NCBI GenBank assembly: GCA_018821985.1
Contig: JAHJKP010000012.1
Span: 112,762 to 176,761 of the forward strand
From: Pseudomonadota bacterium
GTDB lineage: Bacteria; Desulfobacterota; Desulfobulbia; Desulfobulbales; Desulfocapsaceae
Reading direction: 5' to 3'
DNA length: 64,000 nt
Positions within the stretch are counted from its first letter, which is position 1. The number at the start of each line of letters is the position of its first letter. Under the pieces are notes generated by a model. That model made no database searches, was not told the DNA's origin, and saw nothing but the letters and a program-made list of their open reading frames with translations. Made by a program: the position numbers and the translations under genes. This document shows positions 34,501-41,451 of the stretch, in pieces.

Positions 34501-34587
34501 CGCTGCCCGACCATGTCCATCGACATGGGCCGTTTTACCCTGGAAGGCATCCGGGCTCAGATCGCGGCCTTTGGCGAGAGTGTTTAG
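31525..34587 (+). CDS. hdrA: Long HdrA (heterodisulfide reductase A-like), tandem FAD and Fe-S protein
   Basis: The 1020-residue protein is longer than archaeal HdrA (about 650) and reads as HdrA plus a second flavin half. Segment 1: GGGVAGVQAALDLTELGLKV (FAD, from about 20), then TNDCSLCILAPKLVE, CTGCGQC (about 117) and CGLCAVAC (about 172). The middle carries VFVCHCGINIAGVVDV. Segment 2: VIGGGLAGMTAALTIAEQGF. The C terminus has two 4Fe-4S motifs, CIGCGACETFC (about 951) and CKGCGVCAARC (about 984). Cys is kept in TNDCSLCI, where other deltaproteobacterial HdrA proteins may carry Sec. It acts in cytoplasmic electron transfer, possibly flavin-based bifurcation, with MvhD encoded after the selC gene. 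AAGGAGG precedes the ATG. Confidence 0.92.
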   Translation: MHASISTPSATQAVGAVLVVGGGVAGVQAALDLTELGLKVYLIEKSGAIGGVMARLDKTFPTNDCSLCILAPKLVEAGRDPNIEILTKSELISLDGTPGNFTARIRKEPRYIDEEVCTGCGQCTLYCLKQIGDDYNENLGSSNAAHIDYAQAVPTSYYIDAKACLMLNYQTCGLCAVACQANAIRFDQKEEILDLAVGSVILAPGLGRTSKEVLGRYGWGKFADVLSAFEHERLMCASGPTNGAILRPSDKKHPKKIAFLQCIGSRDQTCGNNYCSSVCCMYAIKQATLAREHDPSAEITLFYMDIRTHGKGFDAARERATAENNFRVIYAKPPRVEDVFDGGLLLTWATEDGKHHYEKFDMVVLSQGLESPDDAEQLSQAAGIDLNNYLFAQTSNYAPLATSRPGVYVIGAFQGPKDIPDSVTQAGGAAALCSGQLVTARGTEMTKAVFPEERDISEEEPRIGVFVCHCGINIAGVVDVRAVRDYARNLPGVVYSTDNLYSCSQDTQQHLVNIIREHRLNRIVVSACTPRTHEPLFQATLRDAGLNRALFEMANIRDQCSWVHMHEPEAATAKAKDLVRMAVAKAAHLTALPEQRLPVTPSALVIGGGLAGMTAALTIAEQGFPTTLIEQGDTLGGQSLLLTADRFGRNPRLALAELSHRVKNHPLISVRTKATTASVSGYVGNFTTTIAGKAGSEVVNHGVMVIATGGRPYEPKQYLHGESERVLTQLELEQRLASGRPLSAKMKQVVMIQCVGSRGADMAYCSRVCCGQALKNALRLKAMNPDLTIFVYYRDMRAYGFLEDDYRKARELGVIFIRYTPENPPRVSRGRSKSSPLKVVGYDPLLAEDAALDTDLLVLSVGIVPEDPSILSRMLKVPVTADKFYLEAHVKLRPVDMAVDGIYVCGLAHAPKSMDETIAQAQAAAGRACQPLAKGSISPEPIVSHVDPDLCIGCGACETFCPYKAITIDKEVKPRKAQTLTASCKGCGVCAARCPTMSIDMGRFTLEGIRAQIAAFGESV

Positions 34588-34604
34588 CCGGTATGCGCAC
34601 AAGT

Positions 34605-34705
34605 GACTGGAACCCCGTACTGGTGTGCGGCGCGGGCTTCAAACCCGTGATGCCTCTGTCTGATACACAGATGAGTTGTGGGTTCGATTCCCACTCCAGT
34701 CTCCA
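34605..34705 (+). tRNA. selC: Selenocysteine tRNA (anticodon UCA)
   Basis: The fold has a six-bp D stem CCGTAC/GTGCGG with a four-base TGGT loop, a six-bp anticodon stem CGCGGG/CCCGTG with loop CTTCAAA (anticodon TCA at 34639-34641), a long variable arm around TCTGT/ACAGA, a T arm GTGGG-TTCGATT-CCCAC, an acceptor GACTGGA/TCCAGTC and an encoded CCA. Long D stem, tiny D loop and UCA anticodon are specific for tRNA-Sec. The acceptor I can pair is 7 bp instead of the bacterial 8, and the base before CCA is T, not the usual G. It lies between hdrA and mvhD, on their strand. Confidence 0.88.
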
Positions 34706-34767
34706 CTATTCATAAACAACAACGACGACTTTTCGGATTGAAAAGTTTTTCGTATTTGGAGCACGCT

Positions 34768-35376
34768 ATGTCAAATTATCAACCAAAAATTCTTGGTTTC
34801 CTCTGCAACTGGTGCTGCTACACCGCTGCCGATTCAGCAGGGGTGGGTCGCTACCAGTACCCTCCCAATCTCCGGGTCATCCGCATGATGTGCTCCGGCC
34901 GCCTCGACCCCTCCTTTCCCCTGGAAGGACTGGCCCAAGGTGCCGATGCCATCTTTGTCGGCGGCTGCCATCCGGGAGAGTGCCACTATCAGGATGGTAA
35001 CTACCATGCCCTGGTCACCGCCGCCCTGGTCCATGAGACCCTGGCGCGGTTGGGAATAAACAAACGGCGGTTCCTTATCGAATGGGCCTCGGCCGCAGAA
35101 GGTCCGAATTTTGTCAAGATCATCACCAAGTTCACGGAACATGCCGCAACCCTGGGGCCTCTGGGGACAAGCGAAGGCATCGACTCAACGGTATTGCGCG
35201 AAAAACTTGCCCTGGCGGCTGCCACAGCCAAAGATCGCAAGCTCAGAATGAACCTGATCAGCGCCTCCAAAGAGATGATGAAGGGTGCAGATTTCTCACG
35301 CCCAACCATTGCCGGACTGGTGCATGACAAGTGCGACAAGGTCTTGACCGAGCTGATAGGAGAGTCTCCCCTATAA
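34768..35376 (+). CDS. mvhD: MvhD-like hydrogenase/heterodisulfide reductase iron-sulfur subunit
   Basis: MvhD carries a [2Fe-2S] cluster that passes electrons to HdrA. The 202-residue product starts ATG 34768 and has the family cysteines LGFLCNWCCYTAADSAGVGR, MMCSGRLDP and VGGCHPGECHY, followed by a C-terminal extension (about 140-202) predicted as helical and rich in Lys, longer than classical MvhD (about 140). No hydrogenase or formate dehydrogenase gene is adjacent; a partner must be encoded elsewhere or HdrA-MvhD takes electrons from ferredoxin or NADH. It follows hdrA across the tRNA-Sec gene. Confidence 0.9.
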   Translation: MSNYQPKILGFLCNWCCYTAADSAGVGRYQYPPNLRVIRMMCSGRLDPSFPLEGLAQGADAIFVGGCHPGECHYQDGNYHALVTAALVHETLARLGINKRRFLIEWASAAEGPNFVKIITKFTEHAATLGPLGTSEGIDSTVLREKLALAAATAKDRKLRMNLISASKEMMKGADFSRPTIAGLVHDKCDKVLTELIGESPL

Positions 35377-35491
35377 GCAGGCCACAGAATGCCTGGCTTA
35401 CTAAATTTACAGCGGGAAGGATTTAATTGAGAATTCTTCCTGAAATGCATTGGTGGGATGAGCCCATCACAACAATAAAAAGGAGAACACC

Positions 35492-35851
35492 ATGCTTGAA
35501 GTAACAGAATCAGCGGTTAAAAACGTCAAAGAATATCTGGCAACAAACAACATTAACTCAGCCATCCGGGTGATCATGCAGAGCAGCTGTTCCGGGACAA
35601 GCCTGGGTCTGGGACTGGATGAAAAAAACGACTCTGACAAAGTGTTTGAAGAAGACGGGGTCACCTTTCTGGTTGATAACGGAATGTTCGCCACCACCGG
35701 TGCCATTAAGATCGATTACATCAAGCCTTCCAGCTGCGGTTGCGGTGGCGATAGTGGCAGTGGTGGTTTCCTGGTAAGCTCCGAGAACAAACTGGGTCGT
35801 GGGGGCTCCTGCTCTTCCGGTTCTTGTTCCAGTGGTTCCTGCGGCTGCTGA
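35492..35851 (+). CDS. HesB/IscA-like protein with Cys-rich tail
   Basis: The 119-residue protein resembles the HesB-related (seleno)protein group: MLEVTESAVKNVKEYLATNN, IRVIMQSSCSGTSLGLGLDE, then EDGVTFLVDNGMFATTGAIK. Family members often place Sec at the Cys of the SSCSG block; here it is Cys, so no UGA decoding is needed. The tail adds CGCGG and CSSGSCSSGSCGC, a Ser/Gly/Cys repeat. IscA-type proteins bind Fe or Fe-S clusters. AAAGGAG precedes the ATG. It lies 115 bases after mvhD. A hairpin follows at 35870-35904. Confidence 0.8.
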   Translation: MLEVTESAVKNVKEYLATNNINSAIRVIMQSSCSGTSLGLGLDEKNDSDKVFEEDGVTFLVDNGMFATTGAIKIDYIKPSSCGCGGDSGSGGFLVSSENKLGRGGSCSSGSCSSGSCGC

Positions 35852-35869
35852 ACCAAACCAACAATAAAA

Positions 35870-35904
35870 TTTTCCTGCCTTGGCCACCACCCTTGGCAGG
35901 AAAA
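35870..35904. terminator. Hairpin after the HesB-like gene
   Basis: TTTTCCTGCC (35870-35879) pairs with GGCAGGAAAA (35895-35904), a 10-bp stem with a 15-base loop. On the plus strand an A-run follows, so intrinsic termination is weak; on the minus strand the arm runs into TTTTATTG. Confidence 0.45.
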
Positions 35905-35922
35905 AAAGCAATTGACAGGCAG

Positions 35923-36504
35923 ATGAAAATCACAACGACACTATTTGAAGGAACGACCTGCCCCGAAGGTCAGATCCAGGAGAAACAAGACAGGGATGCA
36001 GTCGTGGGAAAAACTTCCATCGCAATTCACCAAACCCGAAAATTTTCCAAACGAATGGCTTACATGGCCAGAGCCGGAAAAAACGAACGCATTGTTGCAG
36101 ATCGGGCCAAACAGATCCTTACTGATCTGCAGGCTAATCCTCTGCATGAGGAAGCGGAATGCAAACGTACCCGCCACGGAGAATTACGCCTCAATGATTG
36201 CCGTAAATATGACCTGTCTTGCGGATTCCGGCTCATCGCCCTGAAACGGGACAACCGGCTGATATTCACCTATATCGGCAGCCACGACGATTGTCAGCGC
36301 TGGATAGAAAACAACCGCGACTATCAGGATGTGATCGAATCCATGCTCGTTCCTCTGACAAATACGAAAGATCAGCAAAAAAATGATTTGGAGGCAAAGA
36401 GAGAACAACCAGACAATTATGACGAATATGAAGAACAGTTGATGGCAGAAATTGATGAACGATTGTTACACACAATCTTCGCAGGATTTTGCAAGAAATC
36501 CTGA
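35923..36504 (+). CDS. RelE/ParE-fold-like hypothetical protein
   Basis: The 193-residue protein has a central segment that looks like a RelE/ParE toxin fold: ADRAKQILTDLQANPLHEEA, ECKRTRHGELRLNDCRKYDL, GFRLIALKRDNRLIFTYIGS and HDDCQRWIENNRDY. N-terminal and C-terminal extensions (about 60 and 50 residues) are not recognised; the C terminus is acidic. No antitoxin gene is adjacent, so a classical toxin-antitoxin module is unlikely here. ATG 35923 was chosen because upstream codons overlap the hairpin. It is 71 bases after the HesB-like gene. Function unknown. Confidence 0.55.
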   Translation: MKITTTLFEGTTCPEGQIQEKQDRDAVVGKTSIAIHQTRKFSKRMAYMARAGKNERIVADRAKQILTDLQANPLHEEAECKRTRHGELRLNDCRKYDLSCGFRLIALKRDNRLIFTYIGSHDDCQRWIENNRDYQDVIESMLVPLTNTKDQQKNDLEAKREQPDNYDEYEEQLMAEIDERLLHTIFAGFCKKS

Positions 36505-36664
36505 TCAAAAATAGTTTTAAATAAAGATTAGCTCAATATGACCGATTAATATATAGTATAAAAAATTCTGCTATCGGACCGAAACCCTCTTTACATGGTT
36601 ACAACCACCAGACACAACCGCTGGAGAAGGGAATCTTAATCCAGGAACCAAGAGGCAACTTGAT

Positions 36665-37612
36665 ATGAGAGGTATCGTTGTTCCGGAAATCACCATTCCT
36701 TTAAATCAGGCAAGAAGAAACACCTCCACATCAACCACTGCCCAGCGCCAGCCTGCTCAAAAATTTCACGATATCCTTTCAGAGGCAAGCAGGCTGCAAA
36801 AGGACACAACGCTCCCAGTAGTACTGGACCCTATCGCATCTGACAAAAGCTATACTATTCAGCAAGGCGATACCTTGTCCGAGATTGTTGCCTCAGAATC
36901 CAAGAAACTTGGATTCCATCATTCAAGGCACGAGCTGTATGACATGGTGAGCCAGATCGCCGACATCAACCATCTGACTAGCCCGGACACCATATTCCCA
37001 GGACAGAAAATTGATCTCACCAGCCTTCGCCAACCGTTATCTGAATCAGCTTCTGAACCGATAACTGAGTTAGCATTTGGCCCGATATTTGAACAGCTAA
37101 CTGAACCGGTACCAAGATCCGCAACTGAACCCACTGCCATAACAAAGAATACACCTGAGTTTCTACCGGAAGCCACATTCCAATCCCCCGTAATCGGGAG
37201 AATAACCTCCCTATTCGGCATGCGCCGTCATCCGATTCAGGGTGAGACACTGCACCATGACGGGATTGACATCAGCCAGCCAACCGGCACTCCGGTCAAA
37301 CCCCTTAGCTCCGGGACAGTTACTTTTTCTGGCAATAATGGTGGCTATGGCCAGATGGTAGAGGTCGATCACGGAAATGGTCTTACGTCCCGTTACGCCC
37401 ATCTTTCCAAATTGTTTGTTCACACAGGAGAACAAATCAGTTCGGAGCAAATCATCGGTCAGGTTGGTCAAACGGGCATGACAACCGGCCCCCATCTACA
37501 TCTTGAAATCCATCGCCAGCACACCCCCATCGATCCACTCACCGTCCTTAACCGCCAGCAGGTTGAACCCAATCTCATATTTGCCGAGACCCGGAAAACC
37601 CATCGTATTTAG
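36665..37612 (+). CDS. LysM and M23 (LytM-type) peptidase domain protein
   Basis: The 315-residue protein has a LysM domain (about 58-118, YTIQQGDTLSEIVASESKKL, FPGQKIDL) and an M23 domain in the C-terminal half: FGMRRHPIQGETLHHDGIDI (metal ligands His and Asp), PLSSGTVTFSGNNGGYGQMV and GPHLHLEIH (His-x-His). A 50-residue linker holds short degenerate repeats (SASEPITE, EQLTEPV, RSATEPT). No classic signal peptide is visible at the N terminus. M23 enzymes cut peptidoglycan cross-links; a lone LysM-M23 may also act as an amidase activator. Cell-wall remodelling is the expected role. Confidence 0.88.
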   Translation: MRGIVVPEITIPLNQARRNTSTSTTAQRQPAQKFHDILSEASRLQKDTTLPVVLDPIASDKSYTIQQGDTLSEIVASESKKLGFHHSRHELYDMVSQIADINHLTSPDTIFPGQKIDLTSLRQPLSESASEPITELAFGPIFEQLTEPVPRSATEPTAITKNTPEFLPEATFQSPVIGRITSLFGMRRHPIQGETLHHDGIDISQPTGTPVKPLSSGTVTFSGNNGGYGQMVEVDHGNGLTSRYAHLSKLFVHTGEQISSEQIIGQVGQTGMTTGPHLHLEIHRQHTPIDPLTVLNRQQVEPNLIFAETRKTHRI

Positions 37613-37771
37613 CCGTTGAGACCAAACGACCTTACCATTTCAAGGGCAAGAAACGTAGAAAAAGAGCCGTAACCACCTGATTTTCTGTGGATGGCCGTCA
37701 GCACCTCATCACCCCCCACGTTGAAACAAAAGATCGATATTTCTAACGCTCATTGAGAGCGTGCGGAGTTA

Positions 37772-37800
37772 TTGCATCTAGCGGCTGAAGTCGCTATAAT
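37772..37800 (+). promoter_or_regulatory. Sigma-70-type promoter
   Basis: TTGCAT (37772-37777), a 17-base spacer and TATAAT (37795-37800) stand 70 bases before the 37871 gene, one of the best promoter matches in the window. It would drive the 37871-41245 set. Confidence 0.65.
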
Positions 37801-37870
37801 AAAACAGCTCTGGACAAAAGCAGAGGTTTCTTATTATAGAACAACCCTATGAATACAAGGTGACGACTTC

Positions 37871-38590
37871 ATGCTGGATCTTAATACAACCCTGGCCTTT
37901 GAGGTCAAGAAAGAGCTTGCAGATCGTTATTTTGGGTTTCGTAAGATCATTGAGGAGGATACCAACGCATATCAACAAAACATCATTGCCTCGGCCCTGG
38001 AGCTGGAAAACAAGATCGGTTTTGACCTAGTCCGTCTCTATGTTCTGCTGAAAGACAACGCTCTGATCGATGATCTGTTCAAAATCACCGGCTTGGGCGA
38101 GGTTCTTTTTTACGACCAATACATAAACAAGTCACCCACCATCAGAAAACGGGTGTTGGCAGATATCCCCGTCCATGGTCTTACCAGAAAATGGCGCTTT
38201 CAAAATATGTTTTTTGACATTTACGACTCTCTGGAAGGACATGTTGCCGAGTATCGGCAACATGTCCTTGATCTGATGGAAGACCGAGAAACGATCAAGG
38301 AAGAGATTAATCTCTTTTACCAAAAAAATGATATCAGCGGTATCATGCTTTTTCTCCGCGGTATGGACGGGGAAAATCCTGGCAGTTCCGGTCCTATGGC
38401 GGGCGCTATTGACACTGATAACGTTATCACCATGGAACAGAAAATGCGCATCCAGCCTCCTCAACCCGTTGAAAAAATCCTGCCGTTCCTCTCACCTATC
38501 CCTCCGGCCAAGGAAATTAAGAACGAGCTACAACGACTTATAGACACAGCCTTTTCCAGACAGCCTGAGTTCGACCCCAAAAAGTTATGA
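37871..38590 (+). CDS. Hypothetical protein, helical, adjacent to signalling genes
   Basis: The 239-residue protein starts MLDLNTTLAFEVKKELADRY and is almost wholly alpha-helical by its heptad-like pattern (FDLVRLYVLLKDNALIDDLF, HVAEYRQHVLDLMEDRETIK). No membrane helix, signal peptide or known motif is visible. A good promoter lies upstream and the response regulator gene follows 42 bases later, so it may share their transcript and signalling job. I do not recognise the family. Confidence 0.6.
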   Translation: MLDLNTTLAFEVKKELADRYFGFRKIIEEDTNAYQQNIIASALELENKIGFDLVRLYVLLKDNALIDDLFKITGLGEVLFYDQYINKSPTIRKRVLADIPVHGLTRKWRFQNMFFDIYDSLEGHVAEYRQHVLDLMEDRETIKEEINLFYQKNDISGIMLFLRGMDGENPGSSGPMAGAIDTDNVITMEQKMRIQPPQPVEKILPFLSPIPPAKEIKNELQRLIDTAFSRQPEFDPKKL

Positions 38591-38632
38591 TCATTCACCA
38601 TCAAATAAACATTTTTCCCTAGACTGGCCGCC

Positions 38633-40324
38633 ATGACTGTGAAAATTCTACTGGCTGGGTCACACCATGAGGATAACTCTGTCCTGGCAGAAACAGTACA
38701 GACCCTGAAGACTGAGCTCTTTGCCGAAATCTTTCGGGCCACTGATGCAAAGGGAATACAACGCCTGTGCGAAGAACATGATTTTGCCCTGCTCATCTTA
38801 GATGAGACCATGCCGTCAAGAAATGAGCTTCATATGCGTTCACTCGCTCCAGCCACAACCATACTGTATATTGTCTCCCCAGAGGAAATGCATTCCAGCT
38901 CCGGTACCGGGCAAGAGGAAGAGTATATTGATTATATTTCTCAACCGCTCATTGCCTCTCTCCTTCTGGGTAAAATCCAAACCCTGCTCCATATCCACCA
39001 CTTGAGGCAAGAATTGCTTTTCTGCCAAGAGGCGTTACAGGATCAAAAAAATAAAAATCACCAATGCCAACAATCTCTGAAACAGCAGAACCATTATCTG
39101 AATATGCTGTCAGTACGAGATGGACTGACCGGACTTTTTAACCGTAGGCATCTGAGCCAGACGCTCGAAAAAGAGATACTCAAGGCCAGAACTCAGAACA
39201 GCGACCTGACCATGCTCCTCATCGACATTGATTACTTCAATGAGACAAACAGGATATCAGGTCAGCTCTTTGGCGATTCCATCCTCAATGAATTTTCAGC
39301 ACGACTTACCCAGAATACTCGGGATGACGATCTCTGCTTTCGTTTTGGTGGGAGTGACTTTATTGTTCTTCTTCCTAAAACAGACATCACAAAGGGCAAG
39401 GAGTATGCGGAGAAACTACGTCTGGCATGTTCGGATAAACCATTCACCAGTGGTCACCATAGTCGTTCTGTCACCGTGTCTACTGGCATTGTCTCCTTAC
39501 AGGAACATCATCCTAAAAATCAGGATGAATTTATCAACATGGCTGACCAGGCGAGATATCAAGCCAAATCCGAAGGACGTAACCGAGTCATCGTCTACGA
39601 CCAGAACCATGTTATAAAAGACGGGAAGATCGATACTGTTGCCTTATTGCAAGAGACTCTGCAGCGGATCCTTGCAAAAACCAAAGACAGCTCCATTGCC
39701 TCAATCCAGATCCTGACCCAGAATGTCACCGGCAAACATCAGGATGAACATGCACAGAAGGCCACACAGTACATCCACCTGCTCTGTGAGCGCCTGGGGC
39801 TTCCCAAGAGCATTCTCGAAACATTTACCAATGCCCTCATGCTGTACAGCTGTTTCCGTTTACTGCTTCACCGGGAACTGCTCTCAAAAAAAGAGAAATT
39901 CAGCTATGATGACAGGAAAGTGATCAATGATTTGCCTTATAAGCTTGCAGAGCTTACGCAACACTTTGACTATTTCTCCAATGAACGTAACATGTTGTTA
40001 TGTCAGGGGGAACATTATGACGGTAGCGGCTATCCAGAGGGACTGGCTGGAGAGGAAATCCCCCTTGCCTCCAGAATATTCAGCCTGGCAGATGGTCTTG
40101 CGGCCATGAATTCTGACCGTCCACACCGGAAGCGCCTTAGCCCGTCTGAGATCCTGCAGGAACTCGCCCGGGGAGCCGGGACTCAATGGGATCCGTCACT
40201 GGTATTATTGACGCTCGACATTCTGTGCGAACAGCAATTTTTCCCTCTTGACAAAAAGCTTCTCTCACAAACAAGATTGCTGGTCTCAGAAAAGATCACT
40301 CAATCATCCGGTCACGCTCAGTGA
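38633..40324 (+). CDS. Response regulator with degenerate GGDEF and HD-GYP-like domains
   Basis: The 563-residue protein has an N-terminal receiver-like domain (about 1-120, phosphoacceptor candidate in LLILDETMPS), a coiled linker, a GGDEF domain (about 160-325, DGLTGLFNRRHLSQTLEKEI, LLIDIDYFNETN) and a C-terminal HD-GYP-like domain with DGSGYPEGLAGEEIPLASRI. The GGDEF site is GGSDF, so the catalytic Asp/Glu is Ser and activity is unlikely; the RxxD inhibitory site is kept as RDDD five residues before it. The HD dyad is missing where LHDIGK is expected. It may bind cyclic di-GMP rather than make or cut it. It is followed by an HDOD gene. Confidence 0.82.
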   Translation: MTVKILLAGSHHEDNSVLAETVQTLKTELFAEIFRATDAKGIQRLCEEHDFALLILDETMPSRNELHMRSLAPATTILYIVSPEEMHSSSGTGQEEEYIDYISQPLIASLLLGKIQTLLHIHHLRQELLFCQEALQDQKNKNHQCQQSLKQQNHYLNMLSVRDGLTGLFNRRHLSQTLEKEILKARTQNSDLTMLLIDIDYFNETNRISGQLFGDSILNEFSARLTQNTRDDDLCFRFGGSDFIVLLPKTDITKGKEYAEKLRLACSDKPFTSGHHSRSVTVSTGIVSLQEHHPKNQDEFINMADQARYQAKSEGRNRVIVYDQNHVIKDGKIDTVALLQETLQRILAKTKDSSIASIQILTQNVTGKHQDEHAQKATQYIHLLCERLGLPKSILETFTNALMLYSCFRLLLHRELLSKKEKFSYDDRKVINDLPYKLAELTQHFDYFSNERNMLLCQGEHYDGSGYPEGLAGEEIPLASRIFSLADGLAAMNSDRPHRKRLSPSEILQELARGAGTQWDPSLVLLTLDILCEQQFFPLDKKLLSQTRLLVSEKITQSSGHAQ

Positions 40325-40357
40325 CCGATATCTCTCAAAACAGGCCATGTCCATATT

Positions 40358-41245
40358 ATGACCAATCCAAATATCGCGTTAATTATCAAGCAGATAGACT
40401 CATTTCCCGCACTTCCAAGTACGGTCATCCGGGTCTTAGAGATTACCGGCAACCCGGAAAGTTCGGCCCATGAGCTTATGCAGGCCATCCTTCCTGATCA
40501 ATCCATCTGTGTCTCCATCCTCAAAGTAGCCAACTCCGCTTTCTTTGGCAGACCACGGGTGGTATGCTCCATCGAGGAAGCTGTTGTGGTTCTCGGCTTC
40601 CAGGAAATCCGTAACATTATCCTGACCCAGGCAGTTTTTAACTCTTTCCGAAAATTCAGAAATACGAACAAACAAGACATTGACACCCTTTGGCAGCACT
40701 CTTTAACCTGTGGACTTGCAGCCAAAATTATCGCTTTGCACACAACAGAATATTCACCGAGCCAACTCTTCATCGCCGGACTCATCCACGATATAGGAAA
40801 ACTTACCCTGCTCATAAGCTTTCCCAACTACTTTAGCCCGGTGCCGGAAACCTCTGAACACCTGTCCCTTTCTCTTTCTTCTGCCGAAGAGGAGAAATTT
40901 GGAATCAGCCATGACAATATCGGCATGCGTCTGCTTCATCGCTGGCTCTTTCCTGAACAGCTCTGTGCCTCCACCGGCTATCACCATCACCCCAAGACCG
41001 CTCCAGGCAACACCGAATTCGCGCTGATCGTCCAGATGGCCGATATTCTCAGCCACTGTGTTTGTAGTACCGAAGCTATGAATGGCCAGGAGATCCTGGA
41101 TCTCATCAAAAAGCTCACTCCGGAAAGCACTCTTTTATGGAGCAGTTACAACTTCCACTGGCAACAGGAAGATATCGACAATTGGCTGACCGATCTGCGA
41201 ACAGACCTGGCAGACGGAGCTCTTCTCAATATATTCAACGCTTGA
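40358..41245 (+). CDS. HDOD domain signalling protein
   Basis: The 295-residue protein shows the HDOD pattern: IDSFPALPSTVIRVLEITGN, DQSICVSILKVANSAFFGRP, VCSIEEAVVVLGFQEIRNII and LFIAGLIHDIGKLTLLISFP, with a later GYHHHPKTAPGN. HDOD domains are HD-like and usually non-catalytic, often linked to chemotaxis, motility or stress control. It follows the degenerate cyclic di-GMP protein by 33 bases and likely works with it. Target unknown. Confidence 0.9.
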   Translation: MTNPNIALIIKQIDSFPALPSTVIRVLEITGNPESSAHELMQAILPDQSICVSILKVANSAFFGRPRVVCSIEEAVVVLGFQEIRNIILTQAVFNSFRKFRNTNKQDIDTLWQHSLTCGLAAKIIALHTTEYSPSQLFIAGLIHDIGKLTLLISFPNYFSPVPETSEHLSLSLSSAEEEKFGISHDNIGMRLLHRWLFPEQLCASTGYHHHPKTAPGNTEFALIVQMADILSHCVCSTEAMNGQEILDLIKKLTPESTLLWSSYNFHWQQEDIDNWLTDLRTDLADGALLNIFNA

Positions 41246-41310
41246 TGATATCTCGTAGGAAAGAGGCGAGCCTGGCGAAACTTCGAAAAAACATGAATGG
41301 GAGATGGAAG

Positions 41311-41401
41311 CGAAAAGGCCCAATGCAAGATGAGAAAATTCAGAGGAATAAAGGATAATTGAGTACATCGCAGTGACGAAGGACGTAGCGTACTATTTGG
41401 G
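41311..41401. repeat. Palindromic intergenic repeat, copy 2 (decayed)
   Basis: Aligned with 10128-10230 by eye: AAAAGGCC, GAGGAAT, GAGTAC/GCAGTGACGAAGGA and TATTTGGG are shared in order, with small gaps. The central GTAC palindrome is disturbed, so its fold is weaker. It lies between the HDOD gene and the UbiB-like gene. Confidence 0.55.
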
Positions 41402-41451
41402 ATGTATCTGCCCCCCATTAACGATTGAGTAGAGAAGGACCTGATCCCCCA

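Noticed and set aside
31525..34587. HdrA as a selenoprotein
   Set aside because: The frame is continuous with Cys at the TNDCSLCI position and no internal UGA.
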